A stretch of DNA of 6,415 nt from Legionellales bacterium (GTDB taxonomy: Bacteria; Pseudomonadota; Gammaproteobacteria; PIVX01): assembly GCA_013215905.1 (NCBI GenBank), contig JABSQI010000103.1, positions 1-6,415 of the forward strand. Reading direction: 5' to 3'. Shown here one piece after another: positions 1-5,271 of the stretch. The notes under the pieces were generated by a model. The model was not told where the DNA came from and searched no databases. It saw only the letters and a list, made by a program, of their open reading frames with translations. Positions within the stretch are counted from its first letter, which is position 1; the number at the start of each line of letters is the position of its first letter. The translations under genes were made by a program, and so were the position numbers.

Positions 1-235
1 TTTTTTTAGTTCTTTTTTTGTTTTTGATGTCTAAATTAATACTGCTTATTTTTCGCAATTTATCCCGTTTTTGTTTTTTAGTTGATACATAAGAGGGATT
101 AATAATACGATAGATTTTTTTTCTAAGAATTCGATCTCTAAATTTATTTTGTACTCTTTTAAACAAAATGAAAATTGAGATTGTTAGGATTAATAGCGAA
201 ATTATAATACCAATTGTTGGATCTGATAAAATCAT
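1..235 (-). CDS. tadB: Tad pilus inner-membrane platform protein TadB, N-terminal part (cut by left window edge)
   Basis: An open frame of 78 codons starts at an ATG at 235-233 and runs without a stop to the window edge. Its ATG overlaps the TGA of cpaF (ATGA, 232-235), and an AAGG Shine-Dalgarno-like sequence lies 5 nt upstream at 244-241. The protein begins MILSDPTIGIIISLLIL, with one hydrophobic segment at about residues 7-25. A strongly basic stretch follows (FKRVQNKFRDRILRKKIYR and a Lys-rich continuation). One N-terminal membrane helix followed by a basic cytosolic linker is typical of TadB, which with TadC forms the inner-membrane platform on which the CpaF/TadA ATPase acts. The position directly after cpaF is the usual tadB position. 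The diagnostic type II secretion F domain would lie outside the window, so the call rests on context, topology and translational coupling. Any other small membrane protein of the operon would be the alternative. Confidence 0.72.
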   Translation of the reverse strand, partial: MILSDPTIGIIISLLILTISIFILFKRVQNKFRDRILRKKIYRIINPSYVSTKKQKRDKLRKISSINLDIKNKKRTKK

Positions 236-1584
236 AATAACCTTAATAAATCTTTCTCTAAATTATAGAATCTAGCAATTTTTAACATCCTTGGTTTTAT
301 TTTAGTATAGGAAAAATTCAGTTTACTATCTGCATGATTATTGTATGTGAATAGAGTTTGGGTATTAATATCTAATGACTCATGACCAATTATTTCAGCA
401 ATATTAACTATTTTTCTGTTACCATCAGGCATTCGACTTATTTCGATTAATATATGTACTGAATTTGCTAATTGTCCTAGAATAGATTCTGCAGGTAATT
501 TAAACCCTGCCATTAGGATCATATTTACTAGTCTTGAGGATACTTCTTTTGTACTGCTTGCGTGGATAGTTGATAAGGAACCATCATGACCTGTATTCAT
601 GGCTTGGAGTAATTCAAAAGCTTCTTCTCCGCGAATTTCTCCTAAAATTATTCTATCCGGTCTCATTCTAAGAGCATTTTTTACAAGGTGACGCTCTGTT
701 ATTTCACCTTCATCAGCTATATTTGGAGCACGTGTTTCTAATCTTACTAAATGGTTTTTTTGTAATTGTAGTTCTGCTGCATCTTCAATCGTAATAATTC
801 TTTCAGTATCAGGAATATACTGTGATAGAGCATTCAGGAGTGTTGTTTTCCCAGATCCTGTTCCACCAAATACTATAATATTTCTTCGACATTTAATAGC
901 TATTTTAAGAAAATTAGCCATTTGGCTTGAGAGAGTATTATTCTCTACTAAATTATCTAATGACATATATTTACTCTTAAATTTCCTTATTGATATACAT
1001 GGACCATCGATCCCTAGGGGAGGGATAATAGCATAAACACGGCTGCCATCATGTAGTCGTGCATCCACATAAGGGGTAGTTTCATCTACTCTTCTGCCTA
1101 TAACCGATATAATTCTACTAATTACATTAAGAAGTTGCTCGTTTGTTCTAAATTTAATATGAGATTTTTCTAAAATTCCATTTCTTTCTATAAATATACT
1201 GCTAGTGTTGTTTACTAGTATATCGCTAATACTATCGTCAGAAAGAAAATATTCAAGGGGACCAAGACCTAACATGTCATCAGCAAGTCTTTTTTCTAAA
1301 TAGGACTGTTCTTTAGCATTGAGTTGTATATTTTGTTCATTTAGTATTTTACTCGTTATAGGTCGTAGTATTTCTATTAGTTCATCTTGAGACATTTCTG
1401 AAGCTTTATTTATATCAATAATTTCCATTATTAAGGGATGTACAATTAGAGATGATTCTTCTACTCTTTTTTCAGCTTCTATATTAATGTTAGAGTAGCT
1501 TTTGTTAGTGCTGTTATCTTCTATTGTGTTGTTGTCAATTTTAGATTTTTCAGATTGACTATTTCTATTTTTTTTTCCTAACAT
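232..1584 (-). CDS. cpaF: Tad/Flp pilus assembly ATPase CpaF (TadA), type II/IV secretion ATPase family
   Basis: This is the cytoplasmic hexameric ATPase that drives Tad pilus assembly; 450 residues counted from the ATG at 1584. A Ser/Asn-rich linker (about 1-45) leads into an N-terminal domain (about 50-200) with the family segments DDMLGLGPLEYFL (102-114) and VDETTPYVDARLHDGSRV (166-183). The ATPase core carries Walker A GGTGSGKTT (240-248), an Asp box IITIEDAAEL (263-272), Walker B RIILGEIRGEEA (311-322) and a His box TGHDGSLSTIHASS (331-344). All catalytic motifs are intact, so the motor should be active. The frame can be extended to a TTG at 1617, but the ATG at 1584 is preferred: it overlaps the cpaE stop (TAATG), has GGA 7 nt upstream, and gives an N-terminus MLGKK like the MFGKR-type starts of CpaF. 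The TGA overlaps the tadB start. Length and motif order are normal for the family. Confidence 0.96.
   Translation of the reverse strand: MLGKKNRNSQSEKSKIDNNTIEDNSTNKSYSNINIEAEKRVEESSLIVHPLIMEIIDINKASEMSQDELIEILRPITSKILNEQNIQLNAKEQSYLEKRLADDMLGLGPLEYFLSDDSISDILVNNTSSIFIERNGILEKSHIKFRTNEQLLNVISRIISVIGRRVDETTPYVDARLHDGSRVYAIIPPLGIDGPCISIRKFKSKYMSLDNLVENNTLSSQMANFLKIAIKCRRNIIVFGGTGSGKTTLLNALSQYIPDTERIITIEDAAELQLQKNHLVRLETRAPNIADEGEITERHLVKNALRMRPDRIILGEIRGEEAFELLQAMNTGHDGSLSTIHASSTKEVSSRLVNMILMAGFKLPAESILGQLANSVHILIEISRMPDGNRKIVNIAEIIGHESLDINTQTLFTYNNHADSKLNFSYTKIKPRMLKIARFYNLEKDLLRLL
241..244 (-). promoter_or_regulatory. Ribosome binding site of tadB inside the end of cpaF
   Basis: On the minus strand AAGG lies 5 nt before the ATG at 235-233, within the last codons of cpaF. 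Together with the ATGA stop/start overlap it supports translational coupling of tadB to cpaF. Confidence 0.5.
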
Positions 1585-2777
1585 TATAATTTCCAATTCT
1601 TTAATTTTTCTAACCAAGAAAGTTTTGGTTCTTGAATGGATGATTTAGTAATTATAGTTATTAGCTCTCTTAATTTTTTTGTTATAGTATGCTGGGGAAA
1701 TTTATCACTAAATACTACTCCTAGATTAAGAGCTTCTAAGGTTGCTTTTCTATCAAAAGGTATAAGTAGATCAATTGTACGCTGGATACCGTCTTCAAAT
1801 TGAGGTTGGGTAAGTTCAGCAGATTTTGCTATATTATTTTTAATATTTATTATCTTAATTTTAGCAAATGGCGCCTTAATTTTGCAAATATCTAAAATTT
1901 TTGCTGTATCCCTAATTGAAGGAATAGAGAAATCACTTACAATAATAATATCGGAAGAAAAGGGTAGTACAATTTTGGAGTATAAATTATTATAGTTTAA
2001 GTCTATCACTGTATAATCGAAATTTGTTTGAGCTAACTTAATTAATTTATTAAAGTCTTCATCTGTTATAAAATAGTCTTTATCTAATCCTTGTTCTGAA
2101 GAGAGTATAGACAAATATTTATTAATTTCTATAGCAAGTCTTTTTAAAAATACAGCGTCTAGCCTATCTGCGTTAGCTAGAGCTTGTATTAAGCCACTGT
2201 TTGGTGTCTTGTTGAAAATTAATGATGAGATCCCATTATAAATATCTAGATCTAATAAACAGGTATTGACTAAGAAATGTTTTGACAATAACCAAGCCAT
2301 GCTATTTGCTATAGTTGATGTTCCTAGTCCTCCCCTTGAACCAACAATAGTAATTAAAGGGTTAGTCTTAATTTCTTCTTGAGTAGTGTCTGGGTTGTTT
2401 GTTAAATTATTAATGCATTCTTTCAAACATTCTAGATCTATTGGAAGTGTGAAATATTCATCAACTCCGTGATTTTTTAATTTGCGGTAGAAATTTATAT
2501 CATTATTATCACCAATACATATCAATCTTGTTTCTTCATTACAATTCTCTGCTAACTCATCTATTAATTCCAGAGAATTATTAGGATCAGTTATCTGTAT
2601 TAATAAAAAATTTGTACTTTGGTTTTTCTTAATATATGGAATTGCATCAGCTAGATCTCCTCTATGTAGGTCAAATCGCAATGTAATTTCTTGTAGAAAA
2701 TTATTAACTTGCTCTGCAACCTCTTCTTGCTTGATGAATACTAACCAATTTTGATTTGTTGAAAGCTTATTTGACAT
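1584..2777 (-). CDS. cpaE: Tad pilus assembly/localisation protein CpaE (TadZ), MinD/ParA-like ATPase with receiver-like domain
   Basis: The protein has 397 residues and starts at an ATG at 2777 with a weak GAG 8 nt upstream. Residues about 1-125 resemble the atypical receiver domain of CpaE/TadZ, ending with IGDNNDINFYRKLKNHGVDE (88-107), a pattern I associate with alphaproteobacterial CpaE. Residues about 138-375 form a MinD/ParA-like P-loop domain. Its phosphate loop is GSRGGLGTSTIA (146-157), followed by LLDLDIYNG (174-182), a Walker-B-like FDYTVIDL (253-260) and a SIPSIRD segment (284-290). Both lysines of the deviant Walker A motif are replaced (R148 and T153). Divergence of this loop is known in CpaE/TadZ, so this need not mean loss of function. 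The family is thought to place the Tad apparatus at the cell pole. It lies 5 nt after cpaB and shares the A of TAATG with cpaF, so it is almost certainly co-transcribed with both. The secretin gene usually found before it is missing. Confidence 0.92.
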   Translation of the reverse strand: MSNKLSTNQNWLVFIKQEEVAEQVNNFLQEITLRFDLHRGDLADAIPYIKKNQSTNFLLIQITDPNNSLELIDELAENCNEETRLICIGDNNDINFYRKLKNHGVDEYFTLPIDLECLKECINNLTNNPDTTQEEIKTNPLITIVGSRGGLGTSTIANSMAWLLSKHFLVNTCLLDLDIYNGISSLIFNKTPNSGLIQALANADRLDAVFLKRLAIEINKYLSILSSEQGLDKDYFITDEDFNKLIKLAQTNFDYTVIDLNYNNLYSKIVLPFSSDIIIVSDFSIPSIRDTAKILDICKIKAPFAKIKIINIKNNIAKSAELTQPQFEDGIQRTIDLLIPFDRKATLEALNLGVVFSDKFPQHTITKKLRELITIITKSSIQEPKLSWLEKLKNWKL

Positions 2778-2782
2778 ATGTG

Positions 2783-3463
2783 TTACTCAATTAGCCCTTG
2801 TAAAATTAATTGTATTTCTCCAGATATTCTAGCATTAGCTATTAATTCTGCTTGCTCAGGTAAAACTTCAACAGTAATAGTCTTAACAATTTTTGCTATA
2901 TCAGTGGCATCTCTTGATGTAATTTGATCAATAGCTAACACCAAAATATTTTTAGCAATAGTTTGTGTTGTAGTAAGGTTGTCGATAGTTTTACTAGCAA
3001 TGATATCTATGTAATCTCCAGGAAAAATAAATCCGCCAATACCAGTTACTTCATTAACTTCCAATGCAATAGCTCTTCTTTTAGGTTTAATAATTGCTGC
3101 CAGAGTATTTCTATTAGCAGGATGAATTATATGTTTTTCTAAAACAGGTTCTCCTTTAGAAACAGGTTCTCTAACTATCATCCCAATAAAATTTTCTAAT
3201 TTTCTGGTTTTTTCTATTATGTAATCTGTTTTAATACTTTCTTTGGGCCATGCCTGCCATACAAGGTCAGTTTTTTGTAATTTCCTACCTAATGGGAGAT
3301 TTTCAGTGGCAACTAATATCTTGAATTGATTAGAAAAAATTTGTTGATTAGTTGACGGTAATTTAGTTGGCGTGCTTTGCTCTGTCCATAATATTATAAA
3401 ATATGCTAACAATGCTGCTGCAAGTATTGTAATTAGTATTGGTACTAAATTTTGTCGATCCAT
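2783..3463 (-). CDS. cpaB: Flp/Tad pilus assembly protein CpaB (RcpC), SAF domain
   Basis: The protein has 226 residues counted from the ATG at 3463. A TTG at 3487 would add eight residues, but the ATG has AAAGAG at 3477-3472 with 8-nt spacing and puts the charged DRQ directly before the membrane anchor, whereas nothing like a ribosome binding site precedes the TTG. There is one N-terminal hydrophobic helix (about 5-25), so the protein should be inner-membrane anchored with a periplasmic body. A SAF-type domain covers about 47-111 (KILVATENLPLGRKL, then FIGMIVREPVSKGEPVLEKH). It is followed by the RcpC/CpaB conserved block RAIALEVNEVTG and GFIFPGDYIDIIAS (130-157). The protein is somewhat shorter than many CpaB proteins, ending soon after a LILQGL segment. 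In other systems CpaB/RcpC works with the secretin CpaC/RcpA, yet that gene does not follow here; cpaE does. It is the first gene of the visible operon, facing a divergent promoter region. Confidence 0.93.
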   Translation of the reverse strand: MDRQNLVPILITILAAALLAYFIILWTEQSTPTKLPSTNQQIFSNQFKILVATENLPLGRKLQKTDLVWQAWPKESIKTDYIIEKTRKLENFIGMIVREPVSKGEPVLEKHIIHPANRNTLAAIIKPKRRAIALEVNEVTGIGGFIFPGDYIDIIASKTIDNLTTTQTIAKNILVLAIDQITSRDATDIAKIVKTITVEVLPEQAELIANARISGEIQLILQGLIE

Positions 3464-3699
3464 AGGCGTGGCTCTTTGTATCAACAAACTAAAATAAAAT
3501 TATGCAATGTTGATAAGAAAATTGTTATTTATTCATGGTAAGTTTAGGAGTTATTGATAATAACACCAGCAAAACAATATATATTTTGAACTCAAAGGGT
3601 TTTTATAGCTCATAAAAGAGGTATTTTTGCACATTTATTTTAAATAATTATTGCCTTAATTTTGTTAAAATATATTAGAAATAATGTTGGATAATTACT
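3464..3699. promoter_or_regulatory. Divergent intergenic region between the Tad operon and the methyltransferase-like gene
   Basis: These 236 bases lie between outward-facing genes, so they should hold both promoters. No reading frame, tRNA or riboswitch-like structure is apparent. Candidate -10-like hexamers are TATATT (3671-3676) and AATAAT (3680-3685) on the plus strand, and CATAAT (minus strand, 3504-3499) for the pilus operon. None has a good -35 partner at 16-18 nt. Short inverted repeats occur at 3601-3617 (TTTTAT, 5-nt loop, ATAAAA) and 3635-3647 (TTATTT, 1 nt, AAATAA). They could be operator-like sites but are also what AT-rich DNA gives by chance. The plus-strand gene has a weak GGA (3689-3691) 8 nt before its ATG. 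Confidence 0.4.
3472..3477 (-). promoter_or_regulatory. Ribosome binding site deciding the cpaB start
   Basis: On the minus strand AAAGAG lies 8 nt upstream of the ATG at 3463. The alternative TTG at 3487 has no purine-rich element before it. This favours the 226-residue form of CpaB. Confidence 0.6.
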
Positions 3700-4377
3700 A
3701 TGGATAAATTAGCTTATTTTGAAACTAGGTATGATTTTGCTGATTATAAAACTATTTTTTCTTTATCTGAAAAAGATTTGCAAGATAGTATCTTAGAAAT
3801 TCCAGATTACTATTCTAGTTTCAATTCAGAGCTAACAGAAATAGGAGGCAGAGTTGTTTCTTGTAGTAGTTTATTTAATTTGTTAGAAAGTGAAGTTACT
3901 GAAACACTTACTATTGATATCAAAAACAATATCGATGATTTTGCAAAAAAAAATGCAAATACCCCTGAAATAGTTAATGCTTTTGTTAAGAAAAATGAGA
4001 AAATTTTAGTAAAGTTCTTAAATTCATATAAGAAGGATGTTAATAAAACCAACTATATTGGTTGTGATATTTTAGAGTTGCCTTTTACTGAAGGACAATT
4101 TATTTTAGCCTTATGCTGTAATAATTTATTTGGAGCAAATATTGATTCTAATTTCAATAGAGATCTTTCTTTGATTAAAGAACTTCTTAGAGTATCTAAT
4201 CAAGTAAGAATATTCCCATTAAATGATAAAAAATTTGTTACTTGTAAATATCTTGGAGAAATTATGATCGTTTTGCAACAAGAAGGATATCGCATTGAAA
4301 TAATTCAGGTAGACAGTGGAATTGCTAAGAATAATAATGCTACACTGTGTATCTGGAATACTGGATGTGCTATATAA
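3700..4377 (+). CDS. Degenerate class I SAM-dependent methyltransferase-like protein, probably not catalytic
   Basis: This intact frame of 225 residues resembles a family of small class I methyltransferases in its overall pattern. It has an N-terminal DYKTIFSLSEKDLQDSILEI (15-34), a motif-I-like beta strand and turn (31-41), and a second strand RVVSCSSLF (51-59). A helical insert (about 70-115) follows, then the motif IV/post region CDILELPFTEGQFILALCCN (122-141). The C-terminal block includes LIKELLRVSNQVRIFPL (158-174) and YLGEIMIVLQQEGYRIEI (184-201). From memory of the family, motif I should read roughly ILD-x-P-G-G-A-x-SF, but here it is ILEIPDYYSSF, with the SAM-binding glycines gone. 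The acidic residue expected after the second strand (DPLY type) is replaced by SSLF (56-59). The protein therefore probably binds SAM poorly or not at all. It starts at an ATG with a weak upstream GGA, faces away from the pilus operon, and is followed after 15 nt by another degenerate enzyme-like gene. Substrate and role are unknown. Confidence 0.62.
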   Translation: MDKLAYFETRYDFADYKTIFSLSEKDLQDSILEIPDYYSSFNSELTEIGGRVVSCSSLFNLLESEVTETLTIDIKNNIDDFAKKNANTPEIVNAFVKKNEKILVKFLNSYKKDVNKTNYIGCDILELPFTEGQFILALCCNNLFGANIDSNFNRDLSLIKELLRVSNQVRIFPLNDKKFVTCKYLGEIMIVLQQEGYRIEIIQVDSGIAKNNNATLCIWNTGCAI

Positions 4378-4392
4378 AATTTTCTAAATTCT

Positions 4393-5271
4393 ATGAATAA
4401 TTTGTTTATTGGAATCTACCGACTATTGAAATTAATAAAATTTGACAAATATTATTTATATTTCTTAAAAATAGTACCTAAATTTCTTTTTTATAATAGG
4501 ATCCAGGACTTAATTCGATTAATGGGTATTGATTTTCAAAATAGAATAGGAATAGTTTTATCAGATAAGCATTTAGGTAATTATTTTTCTTCATTTGTAA
4601 AATTCGGATTTGGATTCGTAGAAATTGATATTATAAATAATTCAGATTCAGAATTGATCTTGATAAACAGGGTAAATAAACTAATAGTAAATATTAAAAA
4701 TATTTCTCGAAACTATCTTATTTTGGGAGCATACATCAAAAGCGTATCTAAAAATGATGAACTTATATTTAAATATCTAGTCTGTATGAGAAATTTATAT
4801 TTATATGTAGATTATATTGCTCTTTCTTTTAATCAGGTTTTAACAGATAAGTCAATAGAGTGTTCTAATGTATATCTGGAAAATTTACAGAGGTTAAAGC
4901 AGGAACAAAAATTTCTAACTGAAAGTAATAAAAGATATGTTCCTTTAGTAATTGAGATTGCTATAAATCTATCTGAACATAATCTACTGATGATAATTCA
5001 TGAAATAGTCAAAAATGATATTGATGGGATAATTATTTCAAGCCCATCTGTTAATATAGATAATAATTCGATAGAACCTAAATACAAATTTATAATAGAA
5101 AATGTACCAAATAATATTCCAATATTTTTTAAAGGTGATCTACAATATTTTACGGATAGGGGCAATATAGCTTTTAAAAATACACATTTGTTCCTCTTAC
5201 AAGATATTAAGTTCTACAGTAAGATAAATTTAAAAAATATTTTTGAAAATTTGTATAAACACAAATACTAA
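4393..5271 (+). CDS. Dihydroorotate dehydrogenase (class 2, PyrD)-like protein with its active site lost
   Basis: The 292-residue protein follows the order of class 2 PyrD (about 336 residues in E. coli). It has an N-terminal amphipathic helix IYRLLKLIKFDKYYLYFLKI (8-27), a MGIDFQNRIGIVLSDKH strand region (44-60), FGFGFVEI (71-78), YLVCMRNLYLYVDYIAL (128-144), YVPLVIEIAINLSEHNL (182-198) and NDIDGIIIS (208-216). The residues that make the enzyme work are missing. The E. coli NISSPNT loop with catalytic Ser175 reads SFNQVLT (145-151), putting Gln at the serine position. The FMN-contacting Lys217 is Glu188, TNTT is SSPS (216-219), and the NRMGFNN and GGLSGRPL segments are deleted. The phosphate-binding GVGGI is FKGDL (246-250), and YSG is absent. 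E. coli numbers are from memory. It should not oxidise dihydroorotate. No Shine-Dalgarno sequence is visible in the 15-nt gap after the preceding gene. It is either a decaying pyrD or a repurposed membrane-associated scaffold. Confidence 0.68.
   Translation: MNNLFIGIYRLLKLIKFDKYYLYFLKIVPKFLFYNRIQDLIRLMGIDFQNRIGIVLSDKHLGNYFSSFVKFGFGFVEIDIINNSDSELILINRVNKLIVNIKNISRNYLILGAYIKSVSKNDELIFKYLVCMRNLYLYVDYIALSFNQVLTDKSIECSNVYLENLQRLKQEQKFLTESNKRYVPLVIEIAINLSEHNLLMIIHEIVKNDIDGIIISSPSVNIDNNSIEPKYKFIIENVPNNIPIFFKGDLQYFTDRGNIAFKNTHLFLLQDIKFYSKINLKNIFENLYKHKY

Noticed and set aside
1..30. T-rich run at the left edge as a transcription terminator
   Set aside because: There is no stem before it in either direction, and it encodes lysines in the tadB frame.
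1585..1617. Eleven-residue N-terminal extension of CpaF from a TTG
   Set aside because: It would overlap cpaE by 34 bases and has no ribosome binding site. The ATG at 1584 forms a TAATG junction with the cpaE stop.
3464..3487. Eight-residue N-terminal extension of CpaB from a TTG
   Set aside because: There is no Shine-Dalgarno sequence before the TTG, while the ATG at 3463 has AAAGAG at a good distance.
3464..3699. tRNA, riboswitch or small RNA in the intergenic gap
   Set aside because: No cloverleaf, GC-rich stem or conserved motif could be found by eye in either strand.
3810..4052. Open frame of 80 codons on the minus strand
   Set aside because: It lies entirely inside the methyltransferase-like gene on the opposite strand, is rich in Phe/Ser/Leu as expected of an antisense shadow, and has no recognisable domain.
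5233..5244. Perfect AT palindrome AAAAATATTTTT as a terminator stem
   Set aside because: It lies inside the coding sequence, contains no G:C pair, and is expected by chance at this base composition.
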